NCBI GenBank assembly: GCA_029251085.1 | Contig: JAQXDZ010000059.1 | Location: 1 to 64,000 of the forward strand | DNA from: Mariniblastus sp. | GTDB taxonomy: Bacteria; Planctomycetota; Planctomycetia; Pirellulales; Pirellulaceae | Reading direction: 5' to 3' | DNA: 64,000 bases | Part shown: positions 50,034 through 60,316 of the stretch, one piece after another | How positions within the stretch are numbered: the stretch's first letter is position 1 | Layout: every line of letters begins with the position of its first letter | Notes under the pieces: model-generated | What the model was told of the DNA's origin: nothing | What the model saw: the letters and a program-made list of their open reading frames with translations, nothing else | Database searches by the model: none | Position numbers and translations under genes: made by a program

Positions 50034-51610
50034 ACGGGACTCTCAGGCGTTTCGTAGAATTGGGTGCGAATGGGAGTTGGCGAGATCGCTGAGTTTTCAG
50101 CCATTTCGTTTTTTAGTTTCATTTCCAGTTCAAAACCAATTCGCTCTGCAAGAACTTTTGTTCCGCGAACGATGACCCAGCAACCCCTGCTTTCGAGTGT
50201 TTTTTGAATTTGGTTAGACTGGAAATGGGGTTCTGTGAGCGTCGGGCCGGCTGAGACTGTTGGGTACGTTCGGTTGAGCGAGTACGGCCAAGAAAGCGGG
50301 AACAACAAGTAGCTTTGAAACCGGAGGTCGTCAATCTTCGTAGCATCTACATCTTCGATAATGTTGGCGAACAAAAACACGGGGTGTTCGGGGCCACTTG
50401 TCGCAGAGTTGATCTTTTCGATAGGAGTCTGCCAGTCCTCCATGCGAAAATGTGGCAATGTCCTGTCCACGGTAAACGGATTCATCGCACTTGGACGAAG
50501 CGAATTGCCTGTGAAGATTGCGCCGCAAAACAAAAGAATTACAAAACTGATTCTTTGCAGCATTGAGGGGAAACATGCCGCGCAACACCCAACAAAGATT
50601 GGGAATGCGGCAGCGCCAATCAATGTGTAGCGATGGAGCGCTAATGGCGCGATTCCCATTAACGTCACCCCGATAACGCAGCAAAATGGGAAAAGTGCCC
50701 AGAGTAAAATTAGGCCGAGTTGTTGCCGCTGTCGCGTTATTAATTGTGGTTGCTGTCTTTTGAAAATTAAATAACAAATCAGTAAAAGTACCGGGGCAAG
50801 TATGACAATTAAGAGCTCTGGTAGGTTGTTCAATAAAAGATTACGGATCGACGAGACCGATTCCCAGTTGTCGCGTCGGGAGTAGATGTTTCGAGTAATC
50901 ATTGCAAAAGGAAGGAAGCCGCAGCCAATCATTGCGGTTGCCGGGAGCCAGAGTTGCACGCGACGGATAAGGGTTGGGGCTCGGAAACAGCAAATTACCA
51001 AAGCCAAAGCCTCCGTTGCCAACAGCCAAACCGAGGTTAAGTGGGTGTAAAGCATGACTAAGGAAACGAGTGCGAATAAAATTTGTAGCTTTAGATTCGA
51101 CTGGAGATTCTCGCTTTCATCGATAGACGATAGAGAAACCGATGGCCACAAAAGCCGGAAGAAAATACCGAATTGCAGCATGCCCAAAAGCTGAATCAAA
51201 GCGTAGGGACGAGCTTCGGTGCTATAGTAGATGAAATTTAAATCCGAGGCGATTAACGCAGCGGTTAGTAGAGCACCGAGGCGACTGCCAGACCACCGCC
51301 ATACCCAGACCGGTGCGATCACGTTCAGGGCAATGCCAGCGAAGAGAGATGCGAAACGAAGCCCTAGTTCCGGCTGGATAGGCAATTGGATCAACAGGTA
51401 GGTGATCCAGAAAAAAAATGGAGTTTGGTTTCCGTCGGAAGCACGCGATGTGACGTCACTGAACGCGGGTGCATCGACGACCCATCCGGTGTGCAGTTCG
51501 TCTAACCACAGTAAATCGTGGGTGGCAACTTGGAAACGCAACCAACCGCCAATGGCAACAATGAAGGCGAAGGCGGAAAGGGTGATCCACGGTTGGCGGG
51601 TTAATTTCAC
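50009..51610 (-). CDS. GT-C type membrane glycosyltransferase (ArnT/PMT-like)
   Basis: 533 residues with about ten hydrophobic segments. The first external loop holds the acidic pair LLWLDELHTG that serves as catalytic site in GT-C enzymes such as ArnT and PMT. FIYYSTEARPYALIQLLGMLQFG and LGLRFASLFAGIALNVIAP are typical of planctomycete members. A soluble C-terminal portion of about 150 residues follows. It should transfer a sugar from a polyprenyl carrier to lipid or protein on the outer face of the membrane; the acceptor is unknown. Start is GTG 51610; no better ATG is nearby. Its 3' end overlaps thiO by 25 bp. Confidence 0.8.
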   Translation of the reverse strand: MKLTRQPWITLSAFAFIVAIGGWLRFQVATHDLLWLDELHTGWVVDAPAFSDVTSRASDGNQTPFFFWITYLLIQLPIQPELGLRFASLFAGIALNVIAPVWVWRWSGSRLGALLTAALIASDLNFIYYSTEARPYALIQLLGMLQFGIFFRLLWPSVSLSSIDESENLQSNLKLQILFALVSLVMLYTHLTSVWLLATEALALVICCFRAPTLIRRVQLWLPATAMIGCGFLPFAMITRNIYSRRDNWESVSSIRNLLLNNLPELLIVILAPVLLLICYLIFKRQQPQLITRQRQQLGLILLWALFPFCCVIGVTLMGIAPLALHRYTLIGAAAFPIFVGCCAACFPSMLQRISFVILLFCGAIFTGNSLRPSAMNPFTVDRTLPHFRMEDWQTPIEKINSATSGPEHPVFLFANIIEDVDATKIDDLRFQSYLLFPLSWPYSLNRTYPTVSAGPTLTEPHFQSNQIQKTLESRGCWVIVRGTKVLAERIGFELEMKLKNEMAENSAISPTPIRTQFYETPESPVYLISLAW

Positions 51611-51650
51611 TTAACTCTCAAGTCAGCACGCGGCCTGCATTGCAGTTAGT

Positions 51651-53192
51651 CTAGGCGGCGTTTTGCGTTGGTAAGGTTGCCCGGTTTTGAGCAATGATCA
51701 GGTTGTTTAGCCCAAACATTTTCATTCGTTTCTGGGCGTTTTTTAACGCTCCCGATTGTACTCCATCGTGGACCAGCACGGTAGCGTCGGCGATACAACT
51801 GGGGCGGCTTAGCTCTGCCATCATTTGTTCAACTGGCCCGACATCCGTAATGATTAGATCAAAATCATTTTGTGCCTGATTGATTATCTTCCCGAGTTCG
51901 TCGTAGATGAACCTTGGCCACTGGCTTCTTGATTCTACTGAATTTAGCGGCAATAGGCACAAGTTCGATTTTTGAGAGCGCACCGTTAGTTCGGCATTGG
52001 GGAGTGTGTGGCGAATTGAATTCATCCACGAAATGTTTTCGGCCATCCCAGCTTGCCGGCTTAGTTCTGCTTTGGAAAGATCACCGTCCACCAAAAGAAC
52101 TTTTTTCCCCGAGGCAGCAGTCCATCGGGCCAGGCTTATTGCAATCGATGTGGTTCCTTCGCCGCGTCCAACACCACCGACAATGATTCGTGATTGTTCT
52201 GGGTGAATTAGATCGAGGAGACTTTGGTGAAGGTAGTCTAAAGATGGGCCACCTGAAACGATGATTTGGTTAGTAGTCTCCGACCAGCGAAAATCCTCGA
52301 CGTCCCACGCGGCAACATTACTCGGGATTTCATGGTCGCTGCCATGAAGAAACTCCTGCGTCACCTTTTTGGCTTCTGCCTGAATTGTCTCTCGAGAATG
52401 ACTGCTCGTTTGTGCGAACTGGTTGATGTCAGCACGATCCGAGCGAAAATTGTTCGGATTTTCAATCGTTGGGCTGTTAGAAATCCGCGACAAAGCTTCT
52501 GCATCGATCCGGGCTTTGACGGTAGCTTTGAAACGTTGGTCGATTTCGATCGCTGATTCTTCGCGTCTGCTTTCAGCAAGAAGTTGCTCTACCCGATCGG
52601 CCCCGGTTGCTGAACGGTAAGGTTGTCCGCCTGGGGATAACGCAACTCGAGGTGTCGCACCGACGCCTTTGGTTAGCTCTTCAAAGTTTGGGATGACGCT
52701 TGATTGGGGAGCTTGCGTTGGGGGGGCTTCTGGCATTGCGAGTGGCAGCGGTCCATTGGAACTGAGGGTGGCCAGGAGGTCCAAGGGTTGGTTGTCAGGC
52801 AATGCAGCCGTGTTCACGCTGGTGAGGTAATTTGATTCACGGGCTGTTTCGAATCGCTCGGGAGGGGTATTCGGCTGATGCTCAAAAACTGGACGAATTT
52901 CAACTGGGATCGACCGTGGTGACAGTGGGGCGTGGCTGTCGTATTTGGGTTGCCCGGGTAGCGAAGTTGTTTCACCGGTTTGACTATGTTTTTTAATGTC
53001 CGGAGCTTGGGGATTGGGGTGCCCTGAGGGGTGGGGGATGGTGTGAACGCTCGGATGCACGTTTTGGGGCGCGATGGGGCGGATAACAGCCGCTTTTGAG
53101 GTGGCGGCAGTCGGTTGAGCAGGCCGTTGGTTTGCGGGTAAAACAAGATCGGAGAAATCGTAGTTTTGCTGGACAATTATCGTTGGATTCAT
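51651..53192 (-). CDS. CpsD/BY-kinase-like P-loop ATPase with long proline-rich N-terminus
   Basis: 513 residues from ATG 53192 (MNPTIIVQQNYDFSDLVLP). The first about 290 residues are low-complexity, rich in Pro, Ser, Gln and His, with some helical stretches. The C-terminal about 210 residues form a MinD/CpsD-type ATPase: RIIVGGVGRGEGTTSIAISLARW (Walker A with GEGTTS), KKVLLVDGDLSKAELS (Walker A'/deviant B) and FDLIITDVGP (Walker B). Relatives are tyrosine autokinases controlling capsule or exopolysaccharide chain length. No Tyr-rich tail is seen, and no Wzc/CapA membrane partner or wza gene is adjacent, so kinase activity is unsure. Located 40 bp upstream of the GT-C gene on the same strand, consistent with a polysaccharide role. 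Divergent from metH. Confidence 0.8.
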   Translation of the reverse strand: MNPTIIVQQNYDFSDLVLPANQRPAQPTAATSKAAVIRPIAPQNVHPSVHTIPHPSGHPNPQAPDIKKHSQTGETTSLPGQPKYDSHAPLSPRSIPVEIRPVFEHQPNTPPERFETARESNYLTSVNTAALPDNQPLDLLATLSSNGPLPLAMPEAPPTQAPQSSVIPNFEELTKGVGATPRVALSPGGQPYRSATGADRVEQLLAESRREESAIEIDQRFKATVKARIDAEALSRISNSPTIENPNNFRSDRADINQFAQTSSHSRETIQAEAKKVTQEFLHGSDHEIPSNVAAWDVEDFRWSETTNQIIVSGGPSLDYLHQSLLDLIHPEQSRIIVGGVGRGEGTTSIAISLARWTAASGKKVLLVDGDLSKAELSRQAGMAENISWMNSIRHTLPNAELTVRSQKSNLCLLPLNSVESRSQWPRFIYDELGKIINQAQNDFDLIITDVGPVEQMMAELSRPSCIADATVLVHDGVQSGALKNAQKRMKMFGLNNLIIAQNRATLPTQNAA

Positions 53193-53383
53193 CTCAAGAC
53201 CTGATGGCGAATTGGCAGATTGGTGCACTTCTTACTCATCGGCCTGCCCTGAGATTGTCTTGAGCCTTCGGTTTCGGAGAAATCGTTTCTGAACTAAAAT
53301 AAGTGCTGGCATCTATTGCCGTTTTGCCTACCTGACCTGAATTAACACCGCAATTCATTTTGCGGCGAAGGGAACAACCAAAA

Positions 53384-56300
53384 GTGTCTGTGGTTAACCA
53401 AAAAAGTAAAACTGATTTGTTTCTCAATCGGCTTGAAAAAGAGATTTTAGTGCTTGATGGAGCAATGGGTTCGATGATTTTCGGCCTCGGATTGTCGGAG
53501 TCTGAAGTCCGAGGTGAGCGATTTCAGGATTGGCCGCACGATCTCAAGAATTGCACGGATGTTTTCGGGCTTACTCACCCAGAAAAAATCACTGATTTGC
53601 ACCGTCAATATCTAGAGGCTGGGGCAGATATTATTGAAACCAACACGTTTCAAGCGAGTTTGGTTGGATTGAGTGATTTTGATTTTCCAGAAGACATTGT
53701 GCGGGAGATAAATTTTGCGGGAGTCGCCAACGCCAGACGGGCAGCGGATGAATACACTGCGAAGACTCCTGATCAACCGCGTTTTGTTGCCGGTTCGATT
53801 GGCCCAACTTCCAAGCAGACGGCGATCAGTACCAAAGTCGAAGACCCTGCTTTTCGAAATACCTCTTTCGAAGAAATGGAGGCGTCTTATTTCATTCAGG
53901 TGAAGGCACTGGTGGAGGCCGGCGTAGACATCCTATTTCCCGAAACGGTAATTGACACTTTAAATCTGAAGGCCTGTTTGTTTGCAATTGCCAGATACTT
54001 TGAAGAGTCTGGGAATGTTGTTCCCGTGATGGTTTCGGGAACCTTTGCTGAATCAGGGGCAACGTTCGTTTCAGGCCAGTTGGTTGAAGCTTTCTGGAAT
54101 TCCATTTCTCATTTCCCCATGGCTAGTGTCGGCATGAACTGCGCACTTGGCCCGGATATTATGAGATCGCATATTGAAGAGCTATCAAAAGTTTCGACCG
54201 GTTACATCAGTTGCCATCCCAATGCAGGAACCCCCAATGAAATGGGAGAGTTTGATCTTGGCCCGGATGAAATGGCAGCCACGATTAAAGATTGGGCTGA
54301 AAGTGGTTGGTTAAACATTGTCGGAGGTTGTTGTGGAACGACTCCGGCCCACATTGCCGCAATCAGTAACGTTGTCCGCGGTTGCCAGCCTCACCGCCCA
54401 AATCAAATTGAGCCATTGACGCGACTGTCGGGATCCAGGCCGTTGAACCTGCGAGAGGACGCAAACTTCTTGATGGTCGGAGAGCGAACGAATGTTACTG
54501 GTTCGCGAAAATTCGCAAGATTGATTCGAGACGAAAAGTTCGAGGAGGCCATTGAGGTTGCGCGCGACCAAGTCGAAGGCGGTGCCGCGGTGATCGATAT
54601 CAATATGGACGACGCGTTGCTTGATGGTGAACAGGCAATGACGACGTACCTCAGGCTCATTGCGGGCGAGTCGGACATTAGCGCCGTACCAGTCATGATC
54701 GACAGTTCTAGGTGGTCGGTCATCGAGGCTGGACTGCGTGCAGTTCAGGGGAAAGCGATCGTTAACTCAATTAGCTTAAAAGAGGGAGAGGCTGAATTTC
54801 TTGAGCGAGCGAAGTTGGTTCGGCGTTACGGGGCAGCGGCGGTCGTGATGGCATTCGACGAGAAGGGGCAAGCGGTCGAGGCGGACGACAAGGTTCGTAT
54901 CTGTAAACGAGCTTATGATTTGTTGACGCAAGAACTGAATTTTCCGCCAGAAGACATTATTTTTGATCCGAACATCCTGACAATCGCGACTGGGATGGAG
55001 GAACACGATAACTATGCCGTTAATTTTTTCGAGGCAACTCGGAGGATCAAGGTGGAGTGCCCGCGGGCAAAGGTTTCTGGTGGCGTTTCCAATGTTAGTT
55101 TCAGTTTCCGGGGAAACGGTGTCGTGCGGGAAGCGATTAATTCCGCGTTCCTGTTTCATGCAATTGAAGCAGGTTTGGACATGGGAATCGTAAATGCCGG
55201 GCAATTAGAAATCTATGAAGAAATCCCGAAAGACTTGCTCGAACGTGTTGAGGACGTGTTATTAAACCGTCGCCCGGATGCAACCGATCGACTACTCGAA
55301 TTTTCTGAAACGGTAAAAGATCAAAAAGGAAAGAGGGTAAAGACTGAAAACTTGGAATGGCGGAGCCTGTCGGTGGAGGAGCGTTTATCGCACGCCTTGG
55401 TCAAAGGGATTGACAAGTTCGTTGTCGAAGACACCGAAGAAGCAAGGCTGGCCTATGATCGTTGCCTAAGCATAATCGAAGGGCCGATGATGGACGGGAT
55501 GTCGACTGTCGGAGATCTGTTTGGCAGTGGAAAGATGTTCCTTCCGCAGGTGGTCAAGTCAGCGCGTGTCATGAAAAAAGCGGTCGCTCATTTGCTGCCG
55601 TTTATGGAAGAGGAGAAGCTTGCGTCAGGCCTTGAGAGCCAGAGTTATCGCGGGAAAATTTTGCTGGCTACTGTGAAGGGCGACGTGCACGATATTGGGA
55701 AGAATATCGTGGGTGTTGTACTCGGATGCAATAATTATGAAGTCGTTGATCTCGGTGTGATGGTGTCCTGTGAAAAGATTCTTGAAGCGGCCGTCAAGCA
55801 TGACGTTGATTTGATAGGGCTTTCCGGGTTGATCACCCCAAGTCTCGATGAAATGGTGTATGTTGCCAAAGAAATGACTCGCTTGAATATGACGATGCCG
55901 TTGTTGATTGGAGGGGCAACGACCAGTGACAAGCACACGGCGGTCCGGATTGCCCCAGAGTACGAACCTGGAGTTATTCACGTACTTGATGCCTCTCGCA
56001 GCGTTGGGGTGGTGGATCGCCTAATCAATCAGGACTTGAAGCCTCAGTTCATTCAAGAGAATTCGACATTGCAGTCGAAGTTAGTTGCGGGATACGAAGA
56101 ACGGCAAATGACTTTAGTGCCCTACGAGGAAGCGTATGAAAAGCGTTTTCAAACGGAGTGGGATTCAGTTGATCTGGCAAAGCCAGTGTTCACGGGAACC
56201 AGATCTTTGGGGACTGCTGCCAATGGACAGGCATTTGTCGATGCTGCTAATGGGCACGAGGAAATCCAGCTCGGAGATATTGCAAAGTTCATTGATTGGA

Positions 56301-57133
56301 CACCGTTTTTCATGTCTTGGGAGTTGCACGGAAAGTATCCGAAAATCCTCGACGATGAGATTGTTGGTGAAGAAGCGACCCGGTTGTTCGGAGACGCGCA
56401 GGCTATGCTGAAGAAGATCATCGACGAGAGGCTACTTTCGGCTCGTGGGCTTTATGGGTTTTGGCCTGCTAACAGCGACGGGGATACCGTCATTCTTTAC
56501 GAGGATGAGTCGCGTGAGAAAGAAATTGCCCAATTCCCAATGCTCCGGCAGCAATGGCAGCGAAAGGGAATTGATTGTTTCCGCTCACTTGCCGACTATG
56601 TCGCACCGATAGAGAGTGGCCGCGTGGACTACATTGGCGGTTTTGCGGTAACCACTGGGCACGGTTGTGACGAACTGGCGCAGCAATACCGCGACGATCT
56701 TGATGATTACAACGCCATCATGGTGGCTGCGTTGGCCGATCGATTGGCGGAGGCATTCGCCGAGATGTTGCACTATCGGGCGAGAGTTGCTTGGGGTTTT
56801 GGTGCGGACGAGAATTTGTCCGAGGAGCAGTTAATTAAAGAGAAGTATCGCGGGATTCGACCTGCTGCTGGCTACCCTGCTTGCCCTGATCATACGGAAA
56901 AACAAACGCTTTGGGATCTGATGGAGGTGGAGCCAATCACAGGGATCAATTTGACCGAGTCGTTTGCAATGTGGCCCGGTGCCGCAGTAAGTGGTTTGTA
57001 TTTTGCTCACCCAAAATCGCGTTACTTCTCAATCAATAAAATTACCAAAGATCAAGCGGAGCATTATGCTAAGTTAAAGGGGCAACCGATTGAAGAAATT
57101 GAACGTTGGTTGTCGCCAGTGCTTGGCTATTAG
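53384..57133 (+). CDS. metH: Cobalamin-dependent methionine synthase
   Basis: 1249 residues from GTG 53384 ([13 protein letters not shown]), a full four-module enzyme. The homocysteine module starts [13 protein letters not shown] and supplies zinc Cys in GMNCALG and [14 protein letters not shown]. The pterin module is at [18 protein letters not shown] through [10 protein letters not shown]. The cobalamin module has the [21 protein letters not shown] signature with the cobalt-binding His. The activation module carries [13 protein letters not shown] and [12 protein letters not shown], the SAM-binding end. It methylates homocysteine using 5-methyl-THF. The start was placed at GTG because an upstream TTG (53360) only adds eight basic residues. 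I see no cobalamin or SAM riboswitch in the 190-bp leader. Salvage genes mtnBDC and metK lie elsewhere in the window. Confidence 0.97.
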   Translation: MSVVNQKSKTDLFLNRLEKEILVLDGAMGSMIFGLGLSESEVRGERFQDWPHDLKNCTDVFGLTHPEKITDLHRQYLEAGADIIETNTFQASLVGLSDFDFPEDIVREINFAGVANARRAADEYTAKTPDQPRFVAGSIGPTSKQTAISTKVEDPAFRNTSFEEMEASYFIQVKALVEAGVDILFPETVIDTLNLKACLFAIARYFEESGNVVPVMVSGTFAESGATFVSGQLVEAFWNSISHFPMASVGMNCALGPDIMRSHIEELSKVSTGYISCHPNAGTPNEMGEFDLGPDEMAATIKDWAESGWLNIVGGCCGTTPAHIAAISNVVRGCQPHRPNQIEPLTRLSGSRPLNLREDANFLMVGERTNVTGSRKFARLIRDEKFEEAIEVARDQVEGGAAVIDINMDDALLDGEQAMTTYLRLIAGESDISAVPVMIDSSRWSVIEAGLRAVQGKAIVNSISLKEGEAEFLERAKLVRRYGAAAVVMAFDEKGQAVEADDKVRICKRAYDLLTQELNFPPEDIIFDPNILTIATGMEEHDNYAVNFFEATRRIKVECPRAKVSGGVSNVSFSFRGNGVVREAINSAFLFHAIEAGLDMGIVNAGQLEIYEEIPKDLLERVEDVLLNRRPDATDRLLEFSETVKDQKGKRVKTENLEWRSLSVEERLSHALVKGIDKFVVEDTEEARLAYDRCLSIIEGPMMDGMSTVGDLFGSGKMFLPQVVKSARVMKKAVAHLLPFMEEEKLASGLESQSYRGKILLATVKGDVHDIGKNIVGVVLGCNNYEVVDLGVMVSCEKILEAAVKHDVDLIGLSGLITPSLDEMVYVAKEMTRLNMTMPLLIGGATTSDKHTAVRIAPEYEPGVIHVLDASRSVGVVDRLINQDLKPQFIQENSTLQSKLVAGYEERQMTLVPYEEAYEKRFQTEWDSVDLAKPVFTGTRSLGTAANGQAFVDAANGHEEIQLGDIAKFIDWTPFFMSWELHGKYPKILDDEIVGEEATRLFGDAQAMLKKIIDERLLSARGLYGFWPANSDGDTVILYEDESREKEIAQFPMLRQQWQRKGIDCFRSLADYVAPIESGRVDYIGGFAVTTGHGCDELAQQYRDDLDDYNAIMVAALADRLAEAFAEMLHYRARVAWGFGADENLSEEQLIKEKYRGIRPAAGYPACPDHTEKQTLWDLMEVEPITGINLTESFAMWPGAAVSGLYFAHPKSRYFSINKITKDQAEHYAKLKGQPIEEIERWLSPVLGY

Positions 57134-57157
57134 GGCTTGATTGCCTAATCAATTTTT
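57129..57157 (+). terminator. Possible weak terminator at the end of metH
   Basis: ATTAGG and CCTAAT form a 6-bp stem with a 9-base loop, followed by CAATTTTT. The left arm includes the metH stop codon. The A/T-rich stem makes it weak; the small membrane-protein gene begins 34 bp later. Confidence 0.35.
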
Positions 57158-57190
57158 AACGATGACACTTTGAGATAACGGGATTCAGTC

Positions 57191-57481
57191 ATGGCGGATT
57201 ACAAACTGCCTCCGGGGCAAGATGCAGATGAGATCGGTGAACTGGCCGAAATGATCTCTGAGAATTTGGATGAGGGGATGGATCCCGGCGAAATTATCGG
57301 ACAGTTAGTTGATAGCGGTTGGGAAGAAGGGGATGCGGTTTCCTTCGTTACTTCGATTGGCATGAAATCCGAACACGACGTGGAGCTAGTTTCCCAATCA
57401 GGAGAGAAAAGCGGATACGGTTGGTTGATTTGGATTGGCTTTCTATTGTTCAGTTTACTGCGTTACTTTTTTGAGAAGTGA
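57191..57481 (+). CDS. Small C-terminally anchored membrane protein, unknown
   Basis: 96 residues. The first about 70 are acidic and helical (DADEIGELAEMISENLDEGMD, GEIIGQLVDSGWEEGDAVSFV), with a pattern reminiscent of UBA-like or helical-repeat motifs. A single transmembrane helix ends the protein (WLIWIGFLLFSLLRYFF). No catalytic residues are visible. It follows metH by 57 bp on the same strand and could share its transcript. Function not known. Confidence 0.6.
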   Translation: MADYKLPPGQDADEIGELAEMISENLDEGMDPGEIIGQLVDSGWEEGDAVSFVTSIGMKSEHDVELVSQSGEKSGYGWLIWIGFLLFSLLRYFFEK

Positions 57482-57566
57482 GCACCGGTCCAATGGCCGT
57501 CCTCGCAGGTTTCCCGTTTGCACCACAGCCTCAACTTGTCCTCCCCCAAGTTCTCAAATGTATGGA

Positions 57567-58082
57567 TCAGTTCTGATTCAAGTCTTTGATGTCGGCCGCG
57601 GCGCCGGACTCTAAATAGGTAGCGAGTAGGATTTGGGCTGCCAGTTTATCAAGCTGAGCTTTTCGTTTTTTTCCTGAGAGAGGCGAATGACTTAGCATTT
57701 CTCTGGCCATCGAAGTGGTGTAACGCTCATCAACCCAGATCACAGGCCGCTCGGTCGATTGTTGGAGCCATTTTCCAAACTTGACTGCCTCTCTCGATTT
57801 TTCACTTTCGTCCCCGGACATGTGAACAGGGAGTCCCACGACCAAGCCGACAATTTCTTCGAGCTTAACCAGGTCGATAAAATAACTGGCATCGAGTTTG
57901 ATATTTCGACGAGTGTAGGTTTCGAGTGGACTGGCAATGGTTTGTGAGGGATCACTGATTGCGACCCCAACTCTGACCGTTCCATAGTCAATGCCAAGTA
58001 ATCGGCCTTCCGAGGGGAGTGCTCGTGGCGAATTTGATTCGTCAGATTCATCGAGGTCGTGAATCGAGTTGGGCGGAATCAT
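57567..58082 (-). CDS. ruvX: RuvX/YqgF, putative Holliday junction resolvase / rRNA processing nuclease
   Basis: 171 residues. After a 25-residue acidic leader, the RNase H-like core begins GIDYGTVRVGVAISDP, with catalytic Asp in the first strand, then GLPVHMSGDES and VDERYTTSMA (Glu/Arg) and the C-terminal KAQLDKLAAQILLATYL with DKLAA, as in the family. E. coli YqgF matures 16S rRNA ends; others resolve Holliday junctions. Separated by 21 bp from the lipase gene upstream on the same strand, so probably in one transcript. Length is slightly more than the usual 140 because of the N-terminal extension. Confidence 0.92.
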   Translation of the reverse strand: MIPPNSIHDLDESDESNSPRALPSEGRLLGIDYGTVRVGVAISDPSQTIASPLETYTRRNIKLDASYFIDLVKLEEIVGLVVGLPVHMSGDESEKSREAVKFGKWLQQSTERPVIWVDERYTTSMAREMLSHSPLSGKKRKAQLDKLAAQILLATYLESGAAADIKDLNQN

Positions 58083-58103
58083 TGTTGACCATTACCTTGT
58101 AAG

Positions 58104-59132
58104 TTACTTGAGACTTGTCAAAGGACGGCGTGCTGACTCTGACTCGAAATATCCGTTTTCAAAAAATCGATGGGTGTCCTGAAAGACTGATTTGTCTTTC
58201 ATCATCGTGGTGTGGATTAGCGGTCTAATTTGGAAATCTCTGGCACCGCTTAATTTTGTTTCTTCGACGCTGACTGTAAAGTCGTCTTTTCCAGTTAACA
58301 AGAGATTGTTGAGCTTGCCTTGGCCGGCCTGCCCGCCGGCAATGATCGCAAATTCGAATTCTGGAGTGGCTAGAGTTGGCTCTAGCTGTTGCCAAGAGTT
58401 TGAAAGTTCAGCACCGCTTGGTCCGGCGATTACTTTAAAGGTGAAGCTGGAGCGGAGTAATCGGGCCATGCGAGAGCCTTGGTTAGGAGGGCCGAGCATG
58501 ACCATTCGTTTGATCCGAGGATCGACTGGCTGATGGGCGGCAGCTCGGTCGCCAAGATAACGACGGACAACAATGTTCCCGAGCGAGTGGCCAACGAAAT
58601 TGATCTCAGTCACATCGCTACCAAGACTGTCAATCACTTGCCCTAAGGCCTTAGCGTGGTCTTCCACGCGTTTTCGTGTACTTGCATATTGGAAATTTAC
58701 AATTTCAAAATCCCCTGTTTCCTTCAGATACTCTCCGAGAGGCGCCATTGATGCATTTGTTCTCATGAGCCCATGGAGCAGAATCACGATTCGTCCTTTC
58801 AATGGGCGAATCTTTTCATCCGTAGCAATTTTCGACAATGTTGCATCGCATTGTTGGCAGTCCCCAAAGGCAAACCGGATCGCAGACGGGTCGATGAGTC
58901 GAAAATGGCCAGTCTCAGAGTTTTGTTGGATTCGCCACCCGCTAAAATGTCTAACGTCGGTCCAGAACTGCATCCCACCGAGCGTCCGAAGTTGCCAATT
59001 ATACGGACTTGGGGAATCCTTGGTGGCGGATTCGTTACTGGTTTTTGCTGGGTCTGTCTGGGCAAACGTTAGTGTTGATAAAAAACACAAGCCCATCAAA
59101 GCGAGCGGGACGGCTGGGGAGATTATTTTCAT
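58104..59132 (-). CDS. Exported alpha/beta hydrolase (lipase-like)
   Basis: 342 residues with an N-terminal signal peptide (about 1-24, LMGLCFLSTLTFAQ). The hydrolase core has RIVILLHGLMRTNASM (oxyanion loop HG), the nucleophile elbow FVGHSLGNIVVRRYLG, LGPPNQGSRMA and a likely catalytic His in LIHTTMMKD or DTHRFF near the end. Two Cys in FGDCQQCD could form a disulfide. It resembles secreted lipases or the PGAP1/LipA type; the substrate is unknown. Lies between ruvX and manC on the same strand, 27 bp after manC. Confidence 0.8.
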   Translation of the reverse strand: MKIISPAVPLALMGLCFLSTLTFAQTDPAKTSNESATKDSPSPYNWQLRTLGGMQFWTDVRHFSGWRIQQNSETGHFRLIDPSAIRFAFGDCQQCDATLSKIATDEKIRPLKGRIVILLHGLMRTNASMAPLGEYLKETGDFEIVNFQYASTRKRVEDHAKALGQVIDSLGSDVTEINFVGHSLGNIVVRRYLGDRAAAHQPVDPRIKRMVMLGPPNQGSRMARLLRSSFTFKVIAGPSGAELSNSWQQLEPTLATPEFEFAIIAGGQAGQGKLNNLLLTGKDDFTVSVEETKLSGARDFQIRPLIHTTMMKDKSVFQDTHRFFENGYFESESARRPLTSLK

Positions 59133-59159
59133 TGTATATTCTAGCAGTGCGTTATAGCT

Positions 59160-60239
59160 CTAGAGGTATTGGTCGAGGCCGCGACTTTCCAATTCTGCAA
59201 CAACTTGTTTGATGGACTGTTCCTGGTTTTTATCTGCAACTAAAGTTGCGTTGGGAGTGTGAACGACAATGCAGTCTTTCATTCCGATCGTGACAATCAA
59301 GTGCCCATTTTCGGTGCGAACGAGTGAATTCTCAGTGTCGATGCCAATGTGTTCACCGTCGATCGTGTTTCCTGCTTCGTCGACTCCTTTGAGTCTTGGA
59401 ATGGCGGACCAGTTTCCAAGGTCATCCCATTGAAAAGGGGCTTCGACAACCATTACGTTTTCGTGTTTTTCCATGACAGCATAATCAATCGAAGTACCCT
59501 CGATAGCGGTGAACTCTCTTTGCAAGGTTTCGTCAAAACTGGGTGTTCCGATCGTACTGGCGATTGTGTTGATGTGAGCCAACATTGCTGGTTGGAATTC
59601 TTGTAACGCAGCGAGGATAGTTTTCACTTTCCAAACGAAGATGCCTGAATTCCAATAAAACGATCCTGCCGCCAGAAATGCTTTTGCTGTTTCGAGATCT
59701 GGTTTTTCCCGAAAACGATTGACGGAATAACTAGGCAGCCGTTTTTGGACCAGGGCTTCGCCATCTCGCTCGATGTAGCCAAAAGCTTCGGCTGGATAAC
59801 TTGGTTTGATACCAAAGGTGACGATGCGTGAAGGATCCTCTTCCACTAATTCTGCGGCATGGTTAAGGGCGTCCTGAAACACATCATCAGGTCCAATGAC
59901 ATGGTCAGCGGGCATCACGACCATCGTTGCTTCCGGATCGCGCGAAGCAATCAAGGCGGCGGCAAGTCCGACGCAAGGGGCAGTATCTCGTTTGGCGGGT
60001 TCGCCGATAATTGACCCGCGAGGCACCTCCGGAAGTTGTTGTGAAATTGACTCGACTAGAGATTGATTGGTGACGATCAGTAGGTTTTCCAGCGGACAAA
60101 GACCACTCAATCGATCGGCTGTCGATTGAATCATGGATCGTTGACCAGTCAGGTTGAGAAGTTGTTTGGGATTTAATTTTCGACTGGCTGGCCAAAAGCG
60201 TGTCCCCGATCCACCGGCCATTATCATTGCGTGCAACAT
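59160..60239 (-). CDS. manC: Mannose-1-phosphate guanylyltransferase
   Basis: 359 residues, the monofunctional form without the fused phosphomannose isomerase. Seen: AMIMAGGSGTRFWPASRKLNPKQLL nucleotide-binding start, the second signature GEPAKRDTAPCVGLAA, VVMPADHVIGP, FGIKPSYPAEAFGYIERDG, SFYWNSGIFVWK and FQWDDLGNWSA. It makes GDP-mannose from mannose-1-phosphate and GTP for glycans. It is followed on the same strand by the lipase and ruvX genes and preceded, 77 bp upstream, by a second sugar-nucleotide enzyme. Confidence 0.95.
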   Translation of the reverse strand: MLHAMIMAGGSGTRFWPASRKLNPKQLLNLTGQRSMIQSTADRLSGLCPLENLLIVTNQSLVESISQQLPEVPRGSIIGEPAKRDTAPCVGLAAALIASRDPEATMVVMPADHVIGPDDVFQDALNHAAELVEEDPSRIVTFGIKPSYPAEAFGYIERDGEALVQKRLPSYSVNRFREKPDLETAKAFLAAGSFYWNSGIFVWKVKTILAALQEFQPAMLAHINTIASTIGTPSFDETLQREFTAIEGTSIDYAVMEKHENVMVVEAPFQWDDLGNWSAIPRLKGVDEAGNTIDGEHIGIDTENSLVRTENGHLIVTIGMKDCIVVHTPNATLVADKNQEQSIKQVVAELESRGLDQYL

Positions 60240-60316
60240 TGCATTCCTGCTGGAGTTTTAATTTTGATTCTGAAAATTTATGTTGGTTGAAGCGGTAATG
60301 TTTCCCGCCAACTCAA

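Noticed and set aside
53193..53383. Cobalamin, SAM or SAH riboswitch before metH
   Set aside because: No B12-box or SAM/SAH core sequence was seen in the 190-bp leader; only a 5-bp CGCAA/TTGCG hairpin is present.
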